The notes below the pieces were generated by a model. That model was not told the DNA's origin and ran no database searches. It was given only the letters and a program-made list of their open reading frames with translations. From assembly GCF_000467185.1 (NCBI RefSeq), contig NZ_BATM01000009.1, forward strand, positions 1 through 64,000: a DNA stretch of 64,000 bases, in the 5' to 3' direction. A program made the translations under genes and the position numbers. Below, one piece after another: positions 7,596 through 16,999 of this stretch. Origin of the DNA: Vibrio ezurae NBRC 102218. Lineage in GTDB: Bacteria > Pseudomonadota > Gammaproteobacteria > Enterobacterales > Vibrionaceae. Position 1 is the stretch's first letter. Each line of letters opens with the position of its first letter.

Positions 7596-8729
7596 ATGAC
7601 TCAGAAAGTATTGGTATTTGGTACTGGATTTGCGGGTATTGGTCATGCAAAAGCGTTTCGTGACGCGGGTGCAGAGGTTGTGGGTATTGTTGGGCGCACT
7701 GAACATGTTGTGGCAAAAGTGGCGCAAGATTTAGACATTGCTTATTTTGGTACAAATTGGGTGCAAGCTCTGCAAGAGTGTCAGCCTGATATTGTGTCCA
7801 TTGCCACCCCAGGCGGTGCACACGTCGACGCCATTAAACAGGCGATTGAATGTGGTTGCCATATTTTCTGTGACAAGCCACTAACCGAAAGTGGTGAAAC
7901 GGCGCTTGAGATTTATCAGCTAGCGAAAGACAAAGGCGTGAAAACCGCCTTTGCATCAAGCTTCCGTTATATGCCAGAAATCATACATGCCAAGCAGTTA
8001 GTTGCCGAAGGTGCTATTGGCGAACCGACCGAAGTAGAATGTATTTCTCACTTTAACCTAGACAGACACATTCCGTTTGGCTGGTCTCATCGCACAGAAG
8101 CGGGCGGTGGTCGTTTAAACAACAACTTCACGCATCTATTGTCCATTGTGACTTCGGTAATAGGTGAAAATATTTTGTCTATCAGTGGTGAAGTGCGTAA
8201 CGACATGCCCAAAGCTCCCGTGGTTGAAGGCGTACACAACTTCACGGAACGTCGTAACTTCATCCCTAAAGATGTCAACGACCCAGAGCTAAAATGGCGT
8301 GATTGTGACGTTGAATGGTCATATACAGTATTGGCACAATTGGAAAGCCGTATTCCTACTGCGAATCCAGTATCGGTACTGTTTAAGCACGGCGGGTTAA
8401 CTCCGCGCTTTAATGAAGATCATATTGTGTTTCATGGTAGTAAAGGTTCTATCTATATCAAAGGTCATTACGGCAGTGGCCCTTTATATCTATTTAAAAA
8501 TGGTGAGTGGCAAGAAGTGGCATTACCTAGCGCCATTGATCAGCAATTACCCGATATCGAATGTGAAACTCAGCGAAGCTGGACACACCTAGCCACGCAA
8601 TTGGTAAAAGACGTCAGCGGCATTGAAGTTGAACCGTACCAAACCTTCGAAGACGGCTGTCGCTATCAGCTGATTATTGATTTGATTCGTAAGAATGATC
8701 GTTGGGTAGATGTGACAAATCTGTTTTAA
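7596..8729 (+). CDS. Gfo/Idh/MocA-family NAD(P)-dependent oxidoreductase
   Basis: 377 aa. The N-terminus has a Rossmann motif (GTGFAGIGHAKAF). It is followed by PDIVSIATPGGAHVDAIKQA and CDKPLTESGETA, the conserved lysine-proline signature of the family. The C-terminal part is the usual mixed-sheet substrate domain. These enzymes oxidise or reduce sugars and sugar derivatives. Co-transcription with the ManD-like gene suggests a step before or after the dehydratase. A TTG lies upstream in frame, but the ATG at 7596 has GGAGA just before it and fits the family length. A terminator follows. Confidence 0.85.
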   Translation: MTQKVLVFGTGFAGIGHAKAFRDAGAEVVGIVGRTEHVVAKVAQDLDIAYFGTNWVQALQECQPDIVSIATPGGAHVDAIKQAIECGCHIFCDKPLTESGETALEIYQLAKDKGVKTAFASSFRYMPEIIHAKQLVAEGAIGEPTEVECISHFNLDRHIPFGWSHRTEAGGGRLNNNFTHLLSIVTSVIGENILSISGEVRNDMPKAPVVEGVHNFTERRNFIPKDVNDPELKWRDCDVEWSYTVLAQLESRIPTANPVSVLFKHGGLTPRFNEDHIVFHGSKGSIYIKGHYGSGPLYLFKNGEWQEVALPSAIDQQLPDIECETQRSWTHLATQLVKDVSGIEVEPYQTFEDGCRYQLIIDLIRKNDRWVDVTNLF

Positions 8730-8754
8730 GCAAAATCAACGATAATAGATGAAT

Positions 8755-8790
8755 AAAAGCGCAAAGGGTCATAGGCTGTTTGCGCTTTTT
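8755..8790 (+). terminator. rho-independent terminator
   Basis: AAAGCGCAAA pairs with TTTGCGCTTT, and the second arm runs into a T-tract. It closes the dehydratase-oxidoreductase operon. Confidence 0.8.
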
Positions 8791-8859
8791 CTATATACAG
8801 TTTATGAAAATCTGAGCTTTTACTCTGTCTTTTGATAAAAGTGCTGATTAAGAGTGTAT

Positions 8860-9021
8860 TTAACTATCGATTGCTTTCGCTTTCTCAATGGTAGAATTTT
8901 GAGCTTCTGAAGCTGCGACGATCACTCTCTTATAAACTTTTTTCTTTTCACTGGAAGAAGTACGCTTCACAAAATTAGACAATGGTGATGAAGTCGCTTT
9001 TTTGCTGCTAGCATTAAACAT
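8860..9021 (-). CDS. 53-aa basic protein of unknown function
   Basis: A short frame of 53 codons, starting MFNASSKKATSSPLS and ending KAKAIDS. The first half is rich in Ser and Lys; the second half is a likely amphipathic helix. An excellent ribosome site (AGGAG, six bases before ATG) is the main support. I do not recognise the family. Positive charge would suit a nucleic-acid or ribosome partner, but this is speculation. Confidence 0.55.
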   Translation of the reverse strand: MFNASSKKATSSPLSNFVKRTSSSEKKKVYKRVIVAASEAQNSTIEKAKAIDS

Positions 9022-9150
9022 AAAGTCTCCTATCGACCTCTAAATAGTTATAATTTCTACAGTATAATTCGGTTTAAGATAAGGTTTTAGGCTACTACAG
9101 TCGCCGTCATCATCTTTCATCAACAAGCCACCGTGATTTTTTAATTAGTA

Positions 9151-9438
9151 TTATTGGATTAAAAAAGCAAGCTCGGGTGCTGTTTTGCTTAGTACAAACT
9201 CGGTTAATTCATAATGGGCTAGATTGTGAATTTTAAAAGGGTCATTGCTTAGAATTTCCTCTAGTTCTGCGCGATTTGTAGCATGCGCGAGAATAACGCC
9301 TCCATTACGAGGAACTTTTCTACCAGAAGCTAAGAAAACACCTAACTCGTAGTACTTATTTAGGTAGTCAATATGAGCTTTGAGGTGCTTATCAACTTCA
9401 GACATTTCACTAATATAAGTTAAAGATACAATAAACAT
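9151..9438 (-). CDS. YciI-like protein
   Basis: 95 aa with the YciI fold: MFIVSLTY at the start, HIDYLNKYYELGVFLASG, GGVILAHATNRAELEEIL, then DPFKIHNLAHYELTEF. The conserved His of HIDYL and the Asp of NDPF are present. Members are small alpha-beta barrel dimers, some with hydrolase activity; the role here is unknown. The start with GAGGAG upstream was preferred over a Met 14 residues earlier. It lies just downstream of an HxlR regulator in the same direction and is probably co-transcribed. Confidence 0.75.
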   Translation of the reverse strand: MFIVSLTYISEMSEVDKHLKAHIDYLNKYYELGVFLASGRKVPRNGGVILAHATNRAELEEILSNDPFKIHNLAHYELTEFVLSKTAPELAFLIQ

Positions 9439-9520
9439 AAATACTCCTCGTTTAAGGTATTGTGGGTGGTTGTAGTGCAAGTAACGTTATAGCTAGCCTA
9501 CAAAAAGGCACGTTAAGCTT

Positions 9521-9871
9521 TTATTTTTCTTGCTCTATTTCTTGGAGTTCACAAGCCCATTGCTCGGCGAGATTTTTTAATGGATAGAGTGATGAAATGA
9601 TTTGCTTTCCTAAATCTGTCGCCTGATAACCATATTCTCCACGTTCGAGCAATTTTGCTTGCCTTAAGTCTTTAATTCTTGAATTTAAAACGGCAGGAGA
9701 AATTGATTCGCAACGACCCTGTAACTCACGAAACGTGCAGGGGCCCCCTGAACATAACTGCCATAGAACGCCCATAGCCCAACGACGCCCAAGTAAATCA
9801 AATAATGCCATGATTGGATTACCGGATTCGGAACCACGAACTGGTTTACCCGGATAACTAAAGTGAGTCAT
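9521..9871 (-). CDS. HxlR-family winged-helix regulator
   Basis: 116 aa. It has the HxlR pattern: GNPIMALFDLLGRRWAMGVLW, GPCTFRELQGRCESISPAVL, NSRIKDLRQAKLLER, then GYQATDLGKQI. Such regulators often respond to reactive aldehydes or quinones and control a neighbour. The next gene downstream, the YciI-like protein, is the obvious candidate target. Confidence 0.8.
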   Translation of the reverse strand: MTHFSYPGKPVRGSESGNPIMALFDLLGRRWAMGVLWQLCSGGPCTFRELQGRCESISPAVLNSRIKDLRQAKLLERGEYGYQATDLGKQIISSLYPLKNLAEQWACELQEIEQEK

Positions 9872-10100
9872 TTGAATTACCTGCTATTAAAAACATAGCG
9901 TGGAGTATAGTTGAATAAACGCTTGGTTGCTATGGTTTTAATAGCAAAGGCCTTGTGTATTCGGAGAGGTGTTCATTTTTCGTGGCTATTAAATAATGGT
10001 GGAGGTGTAAATCAGGAATTACTCCTTAAGCAATTAAGAAAACACAACTCACTTTCCGTACATAAACACCAATCTATTGCACCAACCCAATAAACCATAC
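9872..10100. other. intergenic region upstream of hxlR and metE
   Basis: This stretch holds the promoter space of the divergent HxlR gene. A 60-codon frame on the + strand has no ribosome site or family match, and I do not count it as a gene. Confidence 0.4.
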
Positions 10101-10113
10101 TGAAATTTCCTCA
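10101..10113 (+). promoter_or_regulatory. possible MetR site upstream of metE
   Basis: TGAAATTTCCTCA differs by one base from the MetR consensus TGAANNNNNTTCA. It is about 95 bp before metE and upstream of the MetJ box, as expected for an activator. Confidence 0.4.
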
Positions 10114-10167
10114 TGCTCTATATGAGTAAATCGATGTTGTATCAAAACCTTATTCAAGAGATATTTT

Positions 10168-10183
10168 AGACGTCTGGACATCT
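10168..10183 (+). promoter_or_regulatory. MetJ operator upstream of metE
   Basis: AGACGTCT is a perfect met box and is followed directly by GGACATCT, a second box with two changes. MetJ binds tandem 8-bp boxes. The site is 26 bp upstream of the metE start. Confidence 0.8.
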
Positions 10184-10208
10184 TAACGAATTAATAGGGA
10201 GCATTATC

Positions 10209-12488
10209 ATGACAACGACACATATTCTAGGTTATCCACGAGTGGGCGAAAAACGCGAACTGAAATTTGCGCTAGAGAAATATTGGAAAGGCGAATCAGA
10301 CGTCAACGAACTTCGCCACGTTGCTTCTGAGATTCGACAAAAAAACTGGACGCTTCAACAAGACAATCAACTGTCATTTGCTACAGCAGGTGATTTTGCA
10401 TGGTATGACCATGTGCTAGGAACCAGCCTTCTACTGGGCCATGTGCCAAAACGTCATCAAAATGGCACGCCGGATCTTGATACGCTATTTCGTATCGGTC
10501 GCGGTCAATCTCAATCAACCTGTGGTTGTGCAGGTCATGCGGCTTCTGACATGACTAAGTGGTTCAACACTAACTATCACTACCTTGTACCAGAGTTTTC
10601 TTCTGCCGATACTTTTGAACTAAGCTGGACACAGCTTTTTGATGAAATCAGCGAAGCGCAAGCACAGGGCCACACCGTTAAGCCAGTACTATTAGGTCCA
10701 CTGAGCTACCTTTACCTAGGTAAAGAAGTCGAAGAAGGCTTTGACCGTTTATCACTATTACCGAAACTGTTAGAAGCGTATCAAGCAATTTTTGCAAAAC
10801 TTGAACAGCTTAACGTAGAGTGGGTGCAAATTGATGAGCCTATCTTAGCCCTTGAGCTTGACGCAAAATGGTTAGATAGCTTTAAAGGCGCGTATCAAAC
10901 ATTGCAAACAAACCTTAAATTACTACTGACCACGTACTTTGACTCTATCACTGATGTATTGCCAACGATCACTGAGATTAATGTGGATGGTTTGCACATC
11001 GATATCGCAAGCTCGCCAGAGCAATTGTCAACTGTAGTTGATGCACTGCCAGCGCAATGGGTGTTATCTGCTGGTACGATCAATGGCCGTAACGTATGGC
11101 GCGCGAATTTGGTTGAAAAACTGGCGGCGCTGCAAGATGCAAAAGCAAAATTAGGCGATCGCCTATGGGTGGCAACTTCTTGTTCACTGCTACACAGCCC
11201 GGTTGATTTGGATCTCGAAACTAAATTGTCTACCGAAACTAAAGATTGGTTTGCGTTTGCTAAACAAAAAGTGGCGGAAGTGAACTGGCTTGCCAAAGCA
11301 CTAGACGGTGACGCACAAGCGATTGCCTATTGTGAGCAATACAGCCAACCGATTATCGAGCGCAGCAAATCAACGTCAGTAAATAAAGAATCTGTACAGC
11401 GCCGCATTGCCGGTCTTACTGCGAAAGATGCTGAGCGTAGCGCGGCTTATCCTGAGCGTGCTCACCATCAAAAAGAAGTGTTAAAACTGCCGTTATTGCC
11501 AACCACCACCATTGGTTCGTTCCCACAAACCAGTGATGTGAGAAAAACACGCGCCGCTTATAAACGTGGTGACATTTCTACTGCGCAATACACTGAAATT
11601 ATCCAAGGCTTTATTAAAGATACGGTTGAACGCCAAGAAAAAATTGGTCTAGATGTGCTAGTGCACGGCGAAGCTGAACGTAACGACATGGTGGAATACT
11701 TTGCTGAGAACCTAGCGGGTTTCCAAACTACGCAATTTGGTTGGGTACAAAGCTACGGCTCACGCTGTGTTAAGCCTGCTATCGTTGTGGCGGATATTGA
11801 ACGTGAACATCCAATTACTGTTGATTGGACGACATACGCACAGTCGCTAACTGACAAACCAATGAAAGGCATGCTAACAGGCCCTGTCACTATCTTGTGC
11901 TGGACTTTCCCTCGTGAAGATATTTCAAGAGAAACCATCACTAATCAATTGGCCTTCGCTTTGCAAGATGAAGTGTCTGATTTGGAAGCAGCAGGTATCA
12001 ATATTATTCAAATTGATGAGCCAGCAATTCGTGAAGGGTTGCCATTAAAAGCGCGCGATCATCAGCATTATTTGGAGTGGGCCGTGAACGCATTTAAAGT
12101 GTCCGCTGCTAGCGCCAAACCAGAAACTCAGATCCACACGCACATGTGTTACAGCGAGTTTAATGAGATAATTGATTCAGTGGCAGCCCTTGATGCAGAC
12201 GTCATCACCATCGAAACTTCTCGTTCAAATATGGAGCTATTGAACGCATTTGAAGAGTTCAACTATCCCAATGAAATTGGCCCAGGCGTGTATGATATTC
12301 ACTCACCAAACGTGCCAGAAGTGGAGTGGATTGAGCAGTTGATTGAAAAAGCAGCTACACGTATCCCAGTAGAACGCTTATGGGTAAACCCAGATTGCGG
12401 ACTAAAAACACGTAACTGGAGCGAAACGGAAGAGTCACTTAAACACTTAGTGGAAGCCACTCAACGCTTACGTACCAAGCTTGCGTAA
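10209..12488 (+). CDS. metE: cobalamin-independent methionine synthase MetE
   Basis: 759 aa, the usual full length. It transfers a methyl group from 5-methyltetrahydropteroyltri-glutamate to homocysteine, the last step of methionine synthesis. Recognisable parts are [17 protein letters not shown] at the N-terminus, [12 protein letters not shown] near the domain junction, [13 protein letters not shown], the zinc ligands in HTHMCYSEF, and the third Cys in NPDCGLKTR near the end. A MetJ box and a possible MetR site lie upstream, and GGGAG precedes the ATG. Its activator metR is not next door but some 20 kb away in this window. Confidence 0.97.
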   Translation: MTTTHILGYPRVGEKRELKFALEKYWKGESDVNELRHVASEIRQKNWTLQQDNQLSFATAGDFAWYDHVLGTSLLLGHVPKRHQNGTPDLDTLFRIGRGQSQSTCGCAGHAASDMTKWFNTNYHYLVPEFSSADTFELSWTQLFDEISEAQAQGHTVKPVLLGPLSYLYLGKEVEEGFDRLSLLPKLLEAYQAIFAKLEQLNVEWVQIDEPILALELDAKWLDSFKGAYQTLQTNLKLLLTTYFDSITDVLPTITEINVDGLHIDIASSPEQLSTVVDALPAQWVLSAGTINGRNVWRANLVEKLAALQDAKAKLGDRLWVATSCSLLHSPVDLDLETKLSTETKDWFAFAKQKVAEVNWLAKALDGDAQAIAYCEQYSQPIIERSKSTSVNKESVQRRIAGLTAKDAERSAAYPERAHHQKEVLKLPLLPTTTIGSFPQTSDVRKTRAAYKRGDISTAQYTEIIQGFIKDTVERQEKIGLDVLVHGEAERNDMVEYFAENLAGFQTTQFGWVQSYGSRCVKPAIVVADIEREHPITVDWTTYAQSLTDKPMKGMLTGPVTILCWTFPREDISRETITNQLAFALQDEVSDLEAAGINIIQIDEPAIREGLPLKARDHQHYLEWAVNAFKVSAASAKPETQIHTHMCYSEFNEIIDSVAALDADVITIETSRSNMELLNAFEEFNYPNEIGPGVYDIHSPNVPEVEWIEQLIEKAATRIPVERLWVNPDCGLKTRNWSETEESLKHLVEATQRLRTKLA

Positions 12489-12518
12489 TCTTTACTAAGC
12501 ACCACCAAATCGAATCAA

Positions 12519-12547
12519 GAGCCAGCAATTTTGCTGGCTCTTTTTTT
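12519..12547 (+). terminator. rho-independent terminator of metE
   Basis: GAGCCAGCAA and TTGCTGGCTC pair closely and are followed by seven Ts. Confidence 0.9.
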
Positions 12548-12715
12548 AGCAACGCTTATCGAGATCCTCCAACCAGTGTGTTATTTGTCGTACAAATCAC
12601 CATTTGGTTAATTTCCGTAGTAATATTGTGGAATTAAGTAACCTTGCGCGGTATAAGGTTATGTGTGTGTTAATTGCAAGGGCTTGCCAGCGAGCCTTGA
12701 GTGAAGGAGTTTGGC

Positions 12716-15700
12716 ATGGTGCAAATTGTCATAGATGGGAAATATCGAGTTGTTGAAGACGGGTTGACCCTGCTTGAAGCGGCACAGGTGTGTGGCGTTG
12801 ACATTCCTTCACTTTGTGGCGCGAATAAACATGGCGAGAAAGTTCCTTGCGATCTCTGTGTTGTGGAAGTGGAAAGTAGCGGTATGAAGCGCTCATGTGA
12901 ACTGGAAGTTTACAGTGGCATGAACGTGATTACTCAATCTAAGGAGCTGACCGAGCATCGTCGTCATGCGCTCAATCGCATCATGACCGATCACTATGCT
13001 GATTGTGAAGCGCCTTGTAAAACCGCTTGCCCGGCAGGGGTGGATATTCAATCTTATCTGTATCACATCGCGCAAAACGATCATCAAAAAGCCATTGAAG
13101 TGATCAAGCGTACGTTGCCAATGCCTTTGTCGATTGGTCGTGTGTGTCCTGCTTTTTGTGAAACGGAATGTCGCCGTGGCTTAGTGGATGATTCTATTGC
13201 CATTCGTCAATTAAAACGCCATGCCGCAGATGCCGACCTTGAAGCCCAGCAAGCGTACATTGCACCGAAAAAACCAGATCGTAATAAGCATATCGCGATT
13301 GTCGGTGCCGGTCCGGGGGGATTGACCGCAGGATATTATCTCTCTAATGAAGGTTATCAGGTCAGCGTATTTGAATCTATGCCTCACGCGGGTGGCTGGT
13401 TACGTTACGGCATTCCTGAATATCGCTTACCTAAAGATATTTTAGACAAAGAAATTGAGCTGATGTGTCGCAATGGAATGTCGATAGAGTGTGATAAAAA
13501 GCTCGGTCGAGATTTTACCTTGTCTTCACTTAGCGCCGATTTTGATGCCGTGTGTTTGGCTGTTGGCGCATCTAAAGCAGTAGAAATGAATTATAGCGGT
13601 AGCGATCTAAACGGTTGTTACTTGGGCGTTGATTACCTAAAAGATTATGTGACTGACAAGCAGTATGTGACCGGTAAAAAAGTGGCGGTGATTGGCGGAG
13701 GCAATACTGCTATTGATTGCGCGCGCACAGCGGTTCGCGATGGCGCAGACACTACTTTGATTTACCGCCGTACTCGCGCTGAAATGCCAGCGGAAGATTA
13801 TGAAATTGAAGAGGCGGAGCACGAAGGGGTTAAGTTTCATTTCTTGACTAATCCGTCGCAAAACCTTGCCGATGAAGCGGGGCATGTAAATGCCATCGTA
13901 CTGGAAAAAATGGTGCTTGGGCCTGCGGATGCATCCGGTCGCCGCTCTCCACAGTCAACGGGGGAGTTTTTTACCGAAGCGTTTGATACTGTGATTGCTG
14001 CGGTATCGCAAAAACCTGACCTCAGTTTTATGGACGATGAAAGCCTAGAGCTTCCGCTTACCCGCTGGAATACCGCAGAGGTTGATCCTAAAACCTTACA
14101 TAGCGGCACGGGCAACATTTTCAGTATTGGTGATTTTCGTCGCGGCCCTGCAACCGCGGTGGAAGCGGTGGCCGATGGTCGCATTGTAGCGCAAGCCATT
14201 GACCGCTTTTTTGACGGAGATATGCACAACATTCCAGTGACGCCATTTAACTCGCGTAAAGGCAAAAACTTGCGCCAAGTGGATTCACTGCATTTTCAAA
14301 ATATTCAAAAAGTAGCGCGCTCAATAATGCCTGAGCTCACCAGTGAGCAGCGCGAGCAAAGCTTTGCTGAAGTTGAATTAGGCTTTGATAATCGCGAAGC
14401 AATGGCAGAGGCGGCGCGCTGTTTAGAGTGTGGTTGTCAGGCAAATACAGAATGCGACCTTCGTGATTACTCCACCGAATATGGCGCGTTGCAATCATTT
14501 GAGGATGCGATAGAAATCAAATCCGATGCAGATTGGCAAGCGGTTCGCACTCGTGATACTCGCCAAAAATTCAGTGTCGATAGCAGTTCAGAATTTATTG
14601 TCTTTGATGCCAACCGCTGCATCAGTTGCGGGCAGTGTGTACAAGCCTGTAGCGACCAAGCGGTGCATGGCGTACTTAGCTTTATGACCGACAAGGGCGG
14701 CCGTCCGGCTTCACGTCCTGAATGTCGCCCTAACTTTGGTGATAACCAAACTCTGATGGGCGATTCAAATTGCGTTCAATGCGGTGCGTGCGTGCAGGTG
14801 TGTCCGACTGGCGCAATTATGGATGCGCGTGATAGAGCGCAAGGGCGCATCGAAACCTTAAAAGTGGTTGATACCATTTGTACTTACTGCGGAGTAGGGT
14901 GCAAAGTCAGCATGCACGTCGATGAGCAGAGCAATCAGATTCGCTATGTAAAAGGCGGCAATTCTCCGGTCAACGAAGGAATGCTGTGCGTTAAAGGTCG
15001 ATTTGGTTTTGATTTTGTCGGCAGTGATGCGCGTTTAACCACCCCGTTGATTCGCAAAGATGGCCGATTGCAACCCGCGTCATGGGAAGAAGCCATTGCG
15101 CTGATTGCCAATAAATTTAGCACCATCAAACAGACTTATGGTGGCAATGCGTTAGCGGGATTTTCTTCGGCAAAAACCACCAATGAAGATAACTATGCGT
15201 TTCAAAAGTTTGTTCGTCGAGAGCTTGGAACCAACAATGTGGATCACTGTGCTCGCCTATGCCACGCTTCAACTGTAACGGGTTTGGAAGCTTCACTCGG
15301 CAGTGGGGCTATGACCAATGATATTCCGAGTATCAAACATTCAGATGTGATTTTTGTGATTGGTTCTGATACTACGGCCGCTCACCCAATAATTGCCTCA
15401 CATATCAAGCAAGCAATTCGCCATAAAGGCGCGCGTTTGATTGTGGCTGATCCTAAGAAAATTGGCTTAGCCGACCATGCTGAGCTGTATCTGGCGCAAA
15501 GACCCGGCACGGATGTGATGCTGTTAAACGGTGTGATGCAACAGATCATCAAAAACGGCTGGCATGACATGGCGTATATCGAGGAGCGGGTAGACGGCTT
15601 TGATACCTTGTTGCAAGAGGTGATGTCGCCAAGCTACGCACTAGATAAAGTGGAGTTAGTCACTGGCATTAAAGCCAGCGATATTTATGCCATGGCTCGT

Positions 15701-16918
15701 ATGATAGGAACGGCGAAACGCACCGCCGTGTATTACGCTATGGGCATTACCCAACATACGACCGGGCATGACAACGTTCGTTCTATTGCCAATCTGCAAT
15801 TGCTGTGTGGCAACATTGGCATTGAAGGTGGCGGTATTAACCCGCTACGCGGTCAGTCCAATGTGCAGGGGGCTTGTGATATGGGAGCGCTGCCAAATAA
15901 CTTCCCTGGTTATCAAAAGGTATATAACCCACTGATACATCAAAAGTTTGCGATGGAATGGAACGCGCCTGATTTACCCAATGAAGCTGGTTTAACCCTA
16001 ACGGAAATCATTGATGCAGCGTGCAAACGTGAAGTGCGCGGTTTGTATGTTATGGGTGAAAACCCTGCGCTGAGCGACCCAGACCAAACTCACGTATTAG
16101 CAGGACTTGAGTCATTAGACTTCTTAGTGGTGCAAGATATTTTCCTCACGGAAACTGCCGAGTACGCTGATGTGGTATTACCATCGTGTTCTTTTGCCGA
16201 AAAATCAGGTCATTTCACCAATACCGAACGTCGCGTACAGCGATTAAATCCTGTGGTCAATCCGCCGGGTGAAGCATTAGAAGATTGGGTGATTATCCAA
16301 AAAATCGCCAATGCTATGGGCGGCGGTTGGAACTATCAAAGTGTCAGTGACATCACCTATGAGATCACGCGAGTGACCCCGCAATATGCGGGACTCGGCT
16401 GGGACGCTATCCCCGCCAATGGCAAACATTGGCCAAGTAACAAAAATAATCCGCAAGGCACTCGCATCATGCATAAAGAGCAATTTATTCGTGGGCGAGG
16501 GCAGATGGAGGCGATTCCGTTTCGTTATGCAGCGGAGCTTCCTGATGAGGAGTATCCGTTAATTTTGACCACAGGGCGCATCTTAGAGCAGTTCCATACC
16601 GGCACTATGACTCGTAAAACCAAAGGCTTAGATAAGCTTGCGGGCCCAAGAGCCATGATCAGTGTCGCGGATGCCGAAGCGTTAGGTATTGGCAATGGCG
16701 ATATGCTTACGGTCTCAACTCGCCGAGGTGAAATTGATATTGCCGCATTTGTCACTAAGCGAATGCAACAAGGGGTAGTGTTTATTCCATTCCACTTTGT
16801 AGAATCGCCAGTAAATAGGCTGACCAATACCGCCAAAGATCCGCATTCAAAAATTCCTGAGTTTAAGGTCGCTGCGGTGAAAGTGGTGAAGAAAGTGGCG
16901 CAAGAGGTGTGCGAGTAG
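12716..16918 (+). CDS. formate dehydrogenase alpha subunit fused to a GltD-like flavin module
   Basis: 1400 aa. Domains in order: a plant-type [2Fe-2S] domain (1-75; Cys in SLCGANKHGEKVPCDLC); a GltD-like 4Fe-4S helical domain (about 95-190; CKTACPAGVDIQSYL); an FAD/NAD(P)-binding module (GAGPGGLTAGYYL near 196, GGGNTAIDCARTA near 325); a two-cluster ferredoxin domain (CISCGQCVQAC, CVQCGACVQVC); then the molybdopterin core with CTYCGVGC near 721. The catalytic position in HCARLCHAS (about 848) is Cys, not Sec. One chain thus combines formate oxidation and a pyridine-nucleotide flavin site. The start is the ATG at 16 bases into a longer frame, preceded by AAGGAG. Confidence 0.85.
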   Translation: MVQIVIDGKYRVVEDGLTLLEAAQVCGVDIPSLCGANKHGEKVPCDLCVVEVESSGMKRSCELEVYSGMNVITQSKELTEHRRHALNRIMTDHYADCEAPCKTACPAGVDIQSYLYHIAQNDHQKAIEVIKRTLPMPLSIGRVCPAFCETECRRGLVDDSIAIRQLKRHAADADLEAQQAYIAPKKPDRNKHIAIVGAGPGGLTAGYYLSNEGYQVSVFESMPHAGGWLRYGIPEYRLPKDILDKEIELMCRNGMSIECDKKLGRDFTLSSLSADFDAVCLAVGASKAVEMNYSGSDLNGCYLGVDYLKDYVTDKQYVTGKKVAVIGGGNTAIDCARTAVRDGADTTLIYRRTRAEMPAEDYEIEEAEHEGVKFHFLTNPSQNLADEAGHVNAIVLEKMVLGPADASGRRSPQSTGEFFTEAFDTVIAAVSQKPDLSFMDDESLELPLTRWNTAEVDPKTLHSGTGNIFSIGDFRRGPATAVEAVADGRIVAQAIDRFFDGDMHNIPVTPFNSRKGKNLRQVDSLHFQNIQKVARSIMPELTSEQREQSFAEVELGFDNREAMAEAARCLECGCQANTECDLRDYSTEYGALQSFEDAIEIKSDADWQAVRTRDTRQKFSVDSSSEFIVFDANRCISCGQCVQACSDQAVHGVLSFMTDKGGRPASRPECRPNFGDNQTLMGDSNCVQCGACVQVCPTGAIMDARDRAQGRIETLKVVDTICTYCGVGCKVSMHVDEQSNQIRYVKGGNSPVNEGMLCVKGRFGFDFVGSDARLTTPLIRKDGRLQPASWEEAIALIANKFSTIKQTYGGNALAGFSSAKTTNEDNYAFQKFVRRELGTNNVDHCARLCHASTVTGLEASLGSGAMTNDIPSIKHSDVIFVIGSDTTAAHPIIASHIKQAIRHKGARLIVADPKKIGLADHAELYLAQRPGTDVMLLNGVMQQIIKNGWHDMAYIEERVDGFDTLLQEVMSPSYALDKVELVTGIKASDIYAMARMIGTAKRTAVYYAMGITQHTTGHDNVRSIANLQLLCGNIGIEGGGINPLRGQSNVQGACDMGALPNNFPGYQKVYNPLIHQKFAMEWNAPDLPNEAGLTLTEIIDAACKREVRGLYVMGENPALSDPDQTHVLAGLESLDFLVVQDIFLTETAEYADVVLPSCSFAEKSGHFTNTERRVQRLNPVVNPPGEALEDWVIIQKIANAMGGGWNYQSVSDITYEITRVTPQYAGLGWDAIPANGKHWPSNKNNPQGTRIMHKEQFIRGRGQMEAIPFRYAAELPDEEYPLILTTGRILEQFHTGTMTRKTKGLDKLAGPRAMISVADAEALGIGNGDMLTVSTRRGEIDIAAFVTKRMQQGVVFIPFHFVESPVNRLTNTAKDPHSKIPEFKVAAVKVVKKVAQEVCE

Positions 16919-16949
16919 AAAGGTGTTATTGTGTATGAAAGCGGTGCAT

Positions 16950-16980
16950 AAAAAACCAGAGCATAAATTGCTCTGGTTTC
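16950..16980. terminator. bidirectional terminator
   Basis: AAACCAGAGCA and TGCTCTGGTTT form a stem around TAAAT, with As before and Ts after. It lies between the convergent formate dehydrogenase and kdgR genes. Confidence 0.8.
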
Positions 16981-16999
16981 GTCTTATTCATATCGCGAC

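Noticed and set aside
9911..10093. 60-codon frame upstream of metE
   Set aside because: No ribosome site, no family match and odd composition; it sits in the promoter region.
10895..11296. 133-codon frame opposite metE
   Set aside because: It is a mirror frame of a strongly conserved gene.
12639..12661. TAACCTT and AAGGTTA inverted pair before the formate dehydrogenase
   Set aside because: The arms are short and widely spaced; it could be a regulator site, but nothing supports a name.
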